A DNA stretch of 64,000 nt from Saprospiraceae bacterium (GTDB lineage Bacteria; Bacteroidota; Bacteroidia; Chitinophagales; Saprospiraceae). Positions 57,199 to 64,000 of the stretch are shown here, in pieces; the stretch's first letter is position 1; every line of letters starts with the position of its first letter. Under the pieces are notes generated by a model. The model made no database searches. It was not told where the DNA came from and worked only from the letters and a program-made list of their open reading frames with translations. The translations under genes were made by a program, and so were the position numbers. Location of the stretch: the NCBI GenBank assembly GCA_029262995.1, contig JAJCYH010000011.1, positions 300,621 through 364,620 on the forward strand, written 5' to 3'.

Positions 57199-57354
57199 TT
57201 ATGGATTAAAATAACATTTTATAGCGACCCAACCTGAAGCACCAGCTATTGAAATTCCCCACCCTGCTAACCACGCTGCTAAACCTACTCCAGTAGCGGT
57301 AATGCCTCCACAGCAAGCTGGACATATTAAGCAAGTTGAGAACATTTCATTCAT
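57199..57354 (-). CDS. 51-aa Cys/Gly/Trp-rich peptide, bacteriocin-like
   Basis: Unknown small peptide, start ATG 57354 (or 57345). It begins MNEMFSTCLICPACCGG and continues with a hydrophobic, Gly/Ala/Trp-rich helix-like stretch (ITATGVGLAAWLAGWGISIA), ending in KCYFNP. The CxxCxxCC cluster and a Gly-Gly pair at residues 16-17 recall leader/core junctions of class II or modified bacteriocins. Local GC is about 50%, far above the flanks, which argues that it is really coding. Its promoter and start region are repeat C1. A 66-aa membrane protein gene follows after 6 bp. Confidence 0.6.
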   Translation of the reverse strand: MNEMFSTCLICPACCGGITATGVGLAAWLAGWGISIAGASGWVAIKCYFNP

Positions 57355-57450
57355 TTTCGCTTTAGTTCCAGAATACGAAGGTAAACTATATTTTTATTGA
57401 CAAACTAAATTTTCTTGCGAAGATGGATTGCTAGCATTTGCTACAACTTT
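57334..57450 (-). repeat. repeat C1: promoter/start module shared with hicA
   Basis: About 117 bp homologous to 63631-63749. On the minus strand it holds a promoter, TTTG (57401-57404), 17 bases, then TACCTTCG (57376-57383), and the first six codons of hicA (MKCSQL), which here run into a stop after one more codon. The 51-aa peptide uses an ATG in another frame of the same module. Confidence 0.85.
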
Positions 57451-57453
57451 CCA

Positions 57454-57499
57454 GCCACAAGATGAAGAACGACGTTAGGAGTTCTTCATTCTTCATGGC
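57454..57499. repeat. imperfect inverted repeat
   Basis: An inner 9-bp perfect stem (57462-57470 with 57481-57489) and an outer GCCA/TGGC pair enclose a 10-base loop. It lies 29 bp after the abiEii remnant's stop, so it could end that transcript, or be a recombination or structured site. Confidence 0.6.
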
Positions 57500-57527
57500 T
57501 TGTTATGTTTTCGTCCTTATTCTGTAC

Positions 57528-58319
57528 TCATATTTTATTTATCAATTCACTTTTAAGCCACTCAAATGCTTCCTCTTGATCATATTCAATTCCAGGTCTT
57601 AATAAAGCTTCCATATCTCCTATAAATTTATCGTTTTTTTCTTTCTCCTCAATATTCTTGAGAAACTCTTTTTGGCTTGGGTAGCGTTTGCCTGTAGAAT
57701 AAGTAGTATACTCTTTAAAGCAATCAATTATTTCTTTTGGATTTATCTCTTTATTTATGCTTGAATAATATAAGTCAAATAAATCTCTTCCTTTTCTTCT
57801 TTGGTAAAGTGCTCTTAGTTTCGTCCCTAGAAGTTCGTTGATGTTGTATGTTTTTATCTCTGCTTCACCTGAAAACCATTCGTTTTTAACTTTAAATGGA
57901 AAGTCAACCCAGTTTAATATATTAAAATGTTCTTGGCAATTGATTTCTAATTTTAACCGCAATCTTATTTCTTCATGTTCAGACGTAAATCTATATAATG
58001 CTTTTGCTCCATGACCTTTTACTTGTGTTTTTCTAGGCTCTTAAAAAAAGGTAATAACTTCTCGAAGTCTTTGCATAATAAGTTTTATTGGGCCCTCTTT
58101 TATTTAAACTAAATCTATATCTTCTGAATATCTTGCTGCTGGTTTTAAATAGAGTTTGTGTAAGGTAGTTCCTCCTCTAAAGGCCAAATTTTCTCTTAAA
58201 AATTCGTCTTTAAATATTTCCACTAAGGCTCGGCAAATAACTAGATCTTGCTCAATTTGATAAAATTGTTTCCAAGGTGCATGTTCTTGCCATTTTGCTA
58301 AGTAGGGTTTTGCGATCAT
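57528..58319 (-). pseudogene. abiEii: AbiEii-type nucleotidyltransferase toxin, two in-frame stops
   Basis: Type IV AbiE system toxin, a nucleotidyltransferase. One continuous frame of 263 codons, the usual family length, is broken by two TAA codons: one after FRGGTTLHKLY and RYSEDIDLV (58104-58106), and one about 24 codons later, after TFF. Between and beyond the stops the frame stays readable (KALYRFTSEHEEIRLRLKLE, then GRDLFDLYY to the end). The catalytic GG-T and SEDID motifs lie before the first stop; the C-terminal part is lost from translation. Its ATG overlaps the stop of abiEi (ATGA). Confidence 0.87.
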
Positions 58320-59107
58320 AGGTCGTTTTCAAGTATGGTGTTTACATCGACTTTCCACTTATTATTTACTTTACCTGCTTTCTGATTAGAGTTAGGAACT
58401 AATAAAACGGGAAAGTATTTTGTCGACTTTAGGTAGTCCGAAATAAGTGATTTTTTTTCTTTTCCTGCCCCTAGTTCCTCTAGTAAATAGCCAAACCTTT
58501 GTAATGTACTTTTGTGAGAATACCATTCAAGTAACTTAGAAATATCATCTACTGTAATTTCTTCTATTAGTTCTTCGATTACTGATAACATTCTATTTAT
58601 TCCACCGATTTTATTCTGGTACTGAATTAAATTGACAGCTGTAAGTGCTGGGCTGGATATTTTAAAAACTCCTGCATCTGACTTTTTTTCGATTACGTTG
58701 TTTTTTGGCCACTTTGAGGTTGTAATGAATCTTAATTTTATTTGGTTTCTTTCAATATCACCGATCTTAGGATAATCAATCATTACATATTCTTGTTGGG
58801 ATTGTTGGTGGCTTGCTCCATGAAATTTTGCTGCTGAATAGAAACCTAAATAATAATTTTTGTTTAGAGATTTAAAAAGCTTGTTTGCGTAAAGTTGAAT
58901 TGGTATTTGTCTTAGCTTGGAATACCGAGGAGGAATAATTAGATAGAATTCTTTTCTAAGATTAAGGATCTTATTTTTCTCTACAAGTCTTGATAATTCT
59001 CTTTTTAAGGAGACTTCTGTTTTGGTACAATTATTCAATAGTTCTTCCCAAGAAAAAGAGTACTCTTCAATAGATTGAAGTTGAAATATGAAGTCTGATA
59101 CATTCAA
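58316..59107 (-). CDS. abiEi: AbiEi-type antitoxin
   Basis: A 263-aa antitoxin and autorepressor of type IV AbiE systems. An N-terminal winged helix (about 1-60) precedes the AbiEi domain, with YYLGFYSAAKFHGASHQQSQ and FKISSPALTAVNLIQYQNKIGG. It starts at TTG 59107. A promoter-like TTG, 20 bases, TATCTTTA is seen upstream on the same strand. The frame is intact, while its toxin partner is interrupted, so the antitoxin is now probably without its toxin. Confidence 0.85.
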   Translation of the reverse strand: MNVSDFIFQLQSIEEYSFSWEELLNNCTKTEVSLKRELSRLVEKNKILNLRKEFYLIIPPRYSKLRQIPIQLYANKLFKSLNKNYYLGFYSAAKFHGASHQQSQQEYVMIDYPKIGDIERNQIKLRFITTSKWPKNNVIEKKSDAGVFKISSPALTAVNLIQYQNKIGGINRMLSVIEELIEEITVDDISKLLEWYSHKSTLQRFGYLLEELGAGKEKKSLISDYLKSTKYFPVLLVPNSNQKAGKVNNKWKVDVNTILENDL

Positions 59108-59221
59108 TTCTTAGTAAATTTTATCTAAAGATACCAAAATAAGGTAATCATGTCAATATATTACTAAAGTATATGCTTATCTCACTTCTCAGGATTAATT
59201 TTGGATAAAACATAACTTTAT

Positions 59222-59465
59222 ATAATACGAAGAAAGTTAATACTTATCTCATACCATTTAAACTAGAATTTCTAAATAGTCTCGTGTTGATTCTAATTAG
59301 GAGCGAATACTTAATTCACCAAGGAACCGAGCGGCTCAGCATCGGAGAATATAGAATATTTTTACTAAATAGAAATGCAAGAGAATGAATGTCTGAAGTT
59401 TCAAACTTCAGACAACATATGAACCGAGCCCTCAGGCTCGGCATTGTGTAATTGTTCGATTCCCC
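59222..59465 (+). repeat. dispersed repeat B, copy B1
   Basis: About 244 bp, closely matching 63752-64000. It contains the palindrome CTGAAGTTTCAAACTTCAG and the hairpin CCGAGCCCTCAGGCTCGG, and an altered first hairpin whose loop has been shortened. It encodes nothing and has no transposase; it looks like a small non-autonomous or structured element. Confidence 0.9.
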
Positions 59466-59499
59466 TACGATATCCAGTATACAATAAAAAAAGTTCCTC

Positions 59500-59524
59500 A
59501 TGTTAGTTGATAGAATATATTAAT
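59500..59524 (+). repeat. 25-bp direct repeat D, copy 2
   Basis: Identical to 56788-56812; see that entry. It begins 35 bp after repeat B1. Confidence 0.7.
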
Positions 59525-59626
59525 ATATTGTAGAAATTTCGAAAGTGTCTCGAGTTTATTGTATAACAATAATTTATTTGTAATTAAGTAATCATATAAT
59601 TTTTGAATCATTTAAATTAAGAAGGG

Positions 59627-60349
59627 GTGAAATTTATTGCATTAATATTATTGGCAAGTAATTCAATTGTTTGTTTATCTCAAAGTTATAGCAAAATAAT
59701 TGACCATGGGTTTGATAATTAGCATCTGATAAAGGATTATGATATTAAAGGAGATACTTTAATTGTTATTATGAATCATATTTGCAACAACAGTTACAAT
59801 TGTTTTAGCATTAATTACTTTGACCTAAATACAGGAGATCTGTATGGTTATGATTTATTTGATAGCATTTTTATTGGGAATAATAAAATTTTACAGTGCT
59901 ATAAAAATCATTATATTATTTCCAGTCATGATGAAATTAATAATTTCAATAAGATAAAGATCTTAAAGTTTGATCCGAAAAATGATTCACTTAATGAAGT
60001 TAACTTTTTGGAGAATGATTCCATTCGTTTTATAAATGATGGAATTCTTTTCCATAATTCTGACTTTTATGTCTGGGGCGAAGGAAGAAATATTAATACT
60101 GATTCTCCTATTGGCCATATAGTCAAAGTTGATAGTTCACTTAATAAGGTTCTTGATACATGGTATTTTAGTAGAAGCACTAGATTAAGTCCATTGAGTG
60201 ACTTACAAATTCAACCTGATGGGAGTCTAGCATTTTTAATTAATTCTTCTGGTAATGTTGGACAAAGTGTAGTTAAGGACAGTATCCTTATTGTCAAAAT
60301 AGATATCAATGGCAATATTATCAATGAAGTGTATGTTATCAAAGGGTAA
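59627..60349 (+). pseudogene. secreted propeller-like protein, interrupted by TAG
   Basis: A frame starting at GTG 59627 gives a good signal peptide (MKFIALILLASNSIVCLSQ) and then reads SYSKIIDHGFDN before a TAG at 59720-59722. The same frame continues intact to 60349 (HLIKDYDIKGDTLIVIM...). A 192-aa frame from ATG 59771 exists but lacks export information. The strand-rich pattern with ILKFDPKNDSL and HIVKVDSSLNKVLDTWYFS repeats resembles a beta-propeller fragment. It has no type IX tail and is probably also truncated at its end. Confidence 0.72.
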
Positions 60350-60480
60350 ATTGTATGAGTAGTAGCCGATTACGTGGCATATACCTGTCAAACCGCTTCG
60401 CAATTTGTGCGGTTTACAAACCTTGATATTTAGCATTTTCTCCGCTAATACTTATACAAATTCCAAACCAATGATAGTTT

Positions 60481-61170
60481 TTAAATTTCGAAATATTTCT
60501 CCAATTCGATTAATGTTTCATTACTTGTATTTGTGTCTTTTACAATGCGACCTTCCTCGAGTAAAATTATTCGATTACATACTTCAGTTACGTGTTTTAA
60601 ATCGTGGCTGGAAATTAATATCGTAACTCCTTCATTGCTGAGTTCTTTTAACTTTGATTTTAGCCAAGATTGAGAACTTGGATCCAGATTTGAAAATGGT
60701 TCGTCAAGAACAAGTATTTCAGGTTTGAAAATAAATGAAGCCAGGATACCAATTTTGTTTTTATTTCCAGCTGAGAGTTCCCGGTTGTATTTCCCTGAAA
60801 AGGCATCTTGATCGAAAAAATGTTTATTTTCTTCTAAAAAATCTTTTACATCAGAGCTGTTTTTTCCGTGCAGACTTCCAATAAACTCAAGAAATTCAAA
60901 TGGTGTCAAAAAAGGAATCAGAAATCCTTCATTCAGAAATGAACCAGTATAACTTTTCCAATCATCAGAATCGGATACTTTCGTTGATTTTGATTTTACA
61001 AATCCTTTTGTCGGTTCGATCAAGTCGAGTATCAAACTTAGCATTGTTGTCTTACCTGCTCCATTATTACCTACTATACCGACAAAGTCATTCTTACCTA
61101 TTTTAAGTGTATCAATGGAAAGAGCCACTTGAGTTCCATATACTTTTTGAAGGTCAAATATATCAATCAT
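60481..61170 (-). CDS. ABC transporter ATP-binding protein
   Basis: A 229-aa ATPase with Walker A GNNGAGKT (residues 34-41), a degenerate signature LSAGNKNK, Walker B ILVLDEP and the switch His in SSHD. It is the energy unit of the exporter whose membrane part is the DUF5687 frame encoded just upstream (6 bp). Such pairs are common in Bacteroidota; the cargo is unknown. The ATPase is intact although its permease is interrupted. Confidence 0.9.
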   Translation of the reverse strand: MIDIFDLQKVYGTQVALSIDTLKIGKNDFVGIVGNNGAGKTTMLSLILDLIEPTKGFVKSKSTKVSDSDDWKSYTGSFLNEGFLIPFLTPFEFLEFIGSLHGKNSSDVKDFLEENKHFFDQDAFSGKYNRELSAGNKNKIGILASFIFKPEILVLDEPFSNLDPSSQSWLKSKLKELSNEGVTILISSHDLKHVTEVCNRIILLEEGRIVKDTNTSNETLIELEKYFEI

Positions 61171-61176
61171 AGTTTT

Positions 61177-62640
61177 TTATTTATGTCTAAAACCTATAGC
61201 CATTTTATATTTACGTTTGTTAAAACGACTAACGATCAACTCTAAGAAGAATTTATTTAATGCAATTCCAAACAAACCCATTACTGCTATTGTATAAAAG
61301 TAATAGGGAAGAATACCCAGTATTTTATGTAGATAATAGATTAAAAATGGAAATCCTATTATTGGTAGTATAACTAAAAATTGCGTTATACCTGTGCCTT
61401 GATAGTTCATGAATTGACCTTTTCCTAAATCGATATACGATGTGTTAAAAGTACAAAAGAACATTATTATTATCGATTATATACCAATATTATACAGTAA
61501 GAAAGCAGCGTTGATAAATGCTATCTTGTAACTAATCAATGCGTATGGTAGAAAAATTAAAAACCCAATAATACTTGATATAGATAAAAATAAATGTTTG
61601 GATTTTATATAATTAAAACGAGAAATTCTATTTACTAAATAACTATCGAAAAAAGAGCTTTCCCATGAGAATAAATATTGTCCATAGTTTAATGAAAACA
61701 TTGCTGGCAACAGCAGACCTGATAAACTTAATATTATATAATTATCTAGGTTTTCTTGTTTATAGAATATAAAACCATAAAGCATAAACAATCCGCTTAT
61801 ATATAAAAGTGACCGTGGTCTTTTGTTACGCAAGATCATTTTCAATTCAATCCGAATTAATTGACCAATTTCTCCGTAATTGGTCAAGAAAGAAAATCCA
61901 TTCTTTTTTTTATTCGTAACCTTTTGAGAATCTTCAATATAAGCGTTGTTATATAATATAGTATAGGCCAAATAATAACATAAGGCCGCAAATAAAATTG
62001 GAATAAAAATCAGGAACGATACTTTTGAGAAGTAATATATAGTTAAAGAAAAATATTCTGATATTAATATAATTTTAGCAATATCGAGATAAAGTAAAAG
62101 TCCGGCAAATGCTATAAATAGGAGCGAGATTAATGCATGGTTAGAAAAATATTTCTTTAATGAAAAATTAAGAAAGTTATTTCCTGCAATTAAGGATAAT
62201 ATTGTAACTAGCCATGTTATACTGAACTGAAAACTCTGTGTAGGATAAATAATTTTGATGAAAAAAGGGAGTAAAAGTAGTATTGCCACTAGATTGAAAA
62301 AGCTAAATACACTTTTTATAATTGGATAATGTATTAATGTGCTTTTTTTTATTGGAAGAGGAAGGTAAGGTTGAATGGATAAGGTTGGGATTTGTTGAAA
62401 CAAAAATCTTGCGATTAGGTCAATTAAAAAATAGTAGAATAATAGTCTTGTAAAAGTCTCAACAACATCACAGTCTTTATTAACCTCCCTTAATATCTTA
62501 TCGGCAAATAAACTAAAAGCGACAAGATTTAATAGCAGACTCAAACCTAAAATACCTAAAACTATATTTAATAAAATATTCTTTTGCCAGAATGGAGATC
62601 GAATTTTATCTTTCCATTGGTGCATCAATAATTTATACAT
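61177..62640 (-). pseudogene. DUF5687 ABC permease, interrupted by an in-frame TAA
   Basis: A single frame of 487 codons, the family's usual length, is broken by TAA at 61477-61479. Before it lie 387 aa with about ten helices (MYKLLMHQWKDKIRSPFWQK, INAAFLLYNIGI). After it, in the same frame, come four codons and then 95 aa (MFFCTFNTSYIDLGKGQFMNYQGTG to YKMAIGFRHK), the normal C-terminus of DUF5687 proteins. Readthrough, a nonsense mutation or a sequencing error could explain it. It is first in an operon with the ATPase. Confidence 0.87.
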
Positions 62641-62684
62641 GTACTGCTGTCTTTTTTGTTTGCTGCTAAGTATATATAATCCAA

Positions 62685-62770
62685 ATAAAGTTAATACTTA
62701 TATCTCATACCAATAGCTCGGATAACTCAATATTCTCTTTGGATATAAACACTAATCGTATACTTACTTC
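62685..62770 (+). repeat. dispersed repeat B, diverged partial copy B3
   Basis: It begins with the AAAGTTAATACTTATATCT motif and keeps a recognisable second block near 62735-62770. The hairpins of the full element are missing. Confidence 0.55.
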
Positions 62771-62936
62771 TGTACGCTAATAACCAAAAGATATTGAAAG
62801 ATAAATTTGAAGGTCTAAATGTCAATTCAGGTGAAGGCCTTTCAACAAAAAGTTCGTCATATAAAAGGAATATATTAAGCTTTATAATCATTTGTTATAA
62901 TAATGTCTAACGTGCAGCCAATGTCCTAAGTTATCG

Positions 62937-62960
62937 AGATGCCGTTAAGCATATTGTTAG
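62937..62960 (+). repeat. dispersed repeat A, fragment A3
   Basis: GAGATGCCGTTA, two changed bases, then CATATTGTTAGC, closely matching the end of copy A2 near 52659-52684. The rest of A is not recognisable here. Confidence 0.5.
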
Positions 62961-63058
62961 CATCTTGTTTATCTATAAATCCATTTCTTTATGTGAGGGC
63001 TAATTTCATCAACTAACTTTATGTGAGCGTTGTTGTACCCAAGTGCATCTGCGTTCTG

Positions 63059-63454
63059 TTATGCCGTGTGCAACAAGTTAATTCCGCTTAATTCCTGTCC
63101 GATTTGGTGTATTCCGCTCAATATTTTCTCGGTCTGTTTCGCTGAAGGTTTTTTCTTTCCCGAAACATATTGAGATAATAGGGTAGCGTTCATTCCAATT
63201 TTTTCTGCAAGAAATTTGGCGTTTATAACTTTATAAAATTTGAAAAACTGCTTGAAGTCAATTTCAAATCCGATGTCATTCGGTTCAACTTTTACTTTCT
63301 CATCTTCAAAATGCAATTCGGTCGCCTCATATGTGTTGTTAATCAGTTCGGGAATTGATTGTCCAGTCGTAAATATTGGATAATGCGCTGAAAATGCAGA
63401 AAATCCAGTGCTTGTTTTCTCAACTGTCATCGTTACTTTTTTCTTTTTGGCCAT
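63059..63454 (-). CDS. hicB: HicB-type antitoxin
   Basis: A 131-aa antitoxin. The N-terminal part (about 1-70) has the HicB RNase-H-like core that covers the toxin (FSAFSAHYPIFTTGQSIPELINN). The C-terminal part (about 70-125) has a Xre-like helix-turn-helix for operator binding (NAKFLAEKIGMNATLLSQYVSGKKKPS). It starts 4 bp after the hicA stop, in the usual hicA-hicB order. Confidence 0.88.
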   Translation of the reverse strand: MAKKKKVTMTVEKTSTGFSAFSAHYPIFTTGQSIPELINNTYEATELHFEDEKVKVEPNDIGFEIDFKQFFKFYKVINAKFLAEKIGMNATLLSQYVSGKKKPSAKQTEKILSGIHQIGQELSGINLLHTA

Positions 63455-63458
63455 AATT

Positions 63459-63647
63459 CTACTTTTTAATTCCAGCGTCTTTTAGGATTTTCTTTTCCAA
63501 ACCTTTACCCATTTCTTGGCTCCCGTGATTTGGAAAGATTATCGTTCCCTTTTTCGTTTCGTGTCGCATTTTTACGTGCGAACCTTTTTGCGATACCGCA
63601 TGCCAACCATCTTTTGTCAATATTCGGTAAAGTTGAGAACATTTCAT
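63459..63647 (-). CDS. hicA: HicA-type mRNA interferase toxin
   Basis: A 62-aa toxin with the double-stranded-RNA-binding fold. The catalytic His is in KGSHVKMRH (residue 24), followed by the ETKKGTIIFPNHG strand pair. It is expected to cut mRNA when HicB is lost. Its promoter and first six codons lie in repeat C2, which recurs at 57334-57450 without the rest of the gene. Confidence 0.9.
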   Translation of the reverse strand: MKCSQLYRILTKDGWHAVSQKGSHVKMRHETKKGTIIFPNHGSQEMGKGLEKKILKDAGIKK

Positions 63648-63749
63648 TAAGTTTCGCTTTGGTTTCAGAACACAAAGGTAAATTATTATTTACTTATTAC
63701 AAACTAAATTTTCTTGTGAAGACGGATTTACAGCATTTGCTACAACTTT
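63631..63749 (-). repeat. repeat C2: hicA promoter and start
   Basis: It matches C1 at 57334-57450. On the minus strand it reads TTTG (63700-63703), 19 bases, TACCTTTG (63673-63680), a full Bacteroidota promoter. The hicA ATG lies about 26 bases on. It directly abuts repeat B2. Confidence 0.85.
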
Positions 63750-63751
63750 AG

Positions 63752-64000
63752 ATAATACGAAGAAAGTTAATACTTATATCTCAAACCAATAACTAGGATT
63801 GCTAAATAGTCTCGTGTTGATATTAATTAGGTAGGAATACTTAATTTACCAAGGGACCGAGCCCTCAGGCTCAGCATCGGAGAATATAGAATATTTTTAC
63901 TAAATATAAATGCAAGAGAATGAATGTCTGAAGTTTCAAGCTTCTGACAACGTATGAACCGAGCCCTCAGGCTCGGCATTGTGTAATTGTTCGATTCCCC
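63752..64000 (+). repeat. dispersed repeat B, copy B2 (runs to the window edge)
   Basis: About 249 bp nearly matching B1, with both CCGAGCCCTCAGGCTCGG-type hairpins (the first ending CTCAGC). A longer element may extend beyond the window. The internal CTGAAGTTTC palindrome is decayed on its right arm. Confidence 0.9.

Larger units (their letters stand above)
59108..59626. other. intergenic region with repeats B1 and D
   Basis: 519 bp holding repeat B1 (59222-59465) and the second 25-bp repeat D (59500-59524). The 100 bp nearest abiEi carry its promoter-like sequence. No gene is supported. Confidence 0.6.
62641..63058. other. intergenic region with repeats B3 and A3
   Basis: 418 bp between the permease start and hicB. 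It holds a diverged repeat B start (62685-62770) and a piece like the end of repeat A (about 62937-62960). Also seen is a GAAGGCCTTTC palindrome near 62835. No gene is supported. Confidence 0.5.

Noticed and set aside
59440..59475. tRNA-like T-loop (TTCGATTCCCC) at the end of repeat B
   Set aside because: The flanking bases do not form the T stem, and no acceptor, D or anticodon arms are found around it or in the other B copy.
60389..60415. Hairpin AAACCGC/GCGGTTT between the propeller pseudogene and the ABC ATPase
   Set aside because: It has no U tract and a 12-base loop. It could be a weak terminator for convergent transcripts but is not distinctive.
57528..62640. Alternative genetic code or TAA recoding
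   Set aside because: TAA ends most other genes in the window at family-typical lengths, so global recoding is excluded; only local decay remains likely.
62890..62965. Integron attC-like site (GTCTAAC ... GTTAGC)
   Set aside because: The left box fits RYYYAAC, but the right box GTTAGCA breaks GTTRRRY and the inside does not pair. No integrase gene is in view. Kept only as a repeat A fragment.
30..64000. CRISPR array, rRNA operon, insertion sequence or prophage
   Set aside because: I saw no evenly spaced short direct repeats, no rRNA-like sequence, and no transposase, integrase or phage structural genes on either strand.

Overview
The window is about 33% GC chromosomal DNA from a free-living member of the Bacteroidota. 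The evidence is type IX secretion C-terminal domains (968-aa haloperoxidase, 557-aa nuclease/phosphatase, 702-aa VIT protein), a GLPGLI protein paired with a TonB-dependent receptor, ASPIC/UnbV and MopE-type repeats, DUF4407/DUF5687/DUF5916/DUF983/DUF4199 proteins, a bacillithiol-type YtxJ protein, A-rich leaders instead of Shine-Dalgarno sites, and promoters of the TTG-N17..20-TAnnTTTG type. The combination recalls marine Saprospiria-like bacteria, but that placement is inference. I saw no rRNA, tRNA, CRISPR array or transposase.

Layout. 0-10 kb: housekeeping and envelope genes (tpiA, two SRPBCC-type or barrel proteins, a rhodanese lipoprotein, ferredoxin, pssA, M48 protease, ytxJ, DUF2853, gamma-glutamyltransferase, di-heme cytochrome). 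A tiny self-contained transcription unit lies at 2.9-3.25 kb. 10-33 kb: secreted and surface proteins (GLPGLI plus TonB receptor, haloperoxidase with metal-binding repeats, lipid kinase, AraC regulator, a large FG-GAP/ASPIC lipoprotein, M28 peptidase, T9SS endonuclease/exonuclease/phosphatase protein, DUF983, DUF4407, an MG2/plug-domain protein, a VIT-domain T9SS protein). 33-46 kb: the xylB-xylA xylose operon, two class-V aminotransferase-like enzymes around a NudK-type Nudix protein, a GHL10-type glycosidase lipoprotein, a TonB-C protein, a two-domain intradiol-dioxygenase-like lipoprotein, YqjF, an SDR enzyme with a Crp/Fnr regulator, and DUF4199 with a membrane LuxR-type regulator. 46-52.5 kb: a TolB-like lipoprotein, a PstS-porin fusion, an adenine/adenosine deaminase and a barrel protein.

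52.5-64 kb is different: an accessory, decaying region with dispersed repeats (families A, B, C and D here), small lipoproteins, two toxin-antitoxin systems (AbiE and HicAB), an ABC exporter, and genes broken by in-frame stop codons (abiEii twice, DUF5687 permease once, a secreted propeller-like protein once). Its most novel item is a 51-residue Cys/Gly/Trp-rich peptide gene at 57199-57354. It lies 6 bp upstream of a 66-residue two-helix membrane protein, in a bacteriocin/immunity-like arrangement. Its promoter and start region is a repeat copied from, or shared with, the 5' end of hicA at 63.6 kb.
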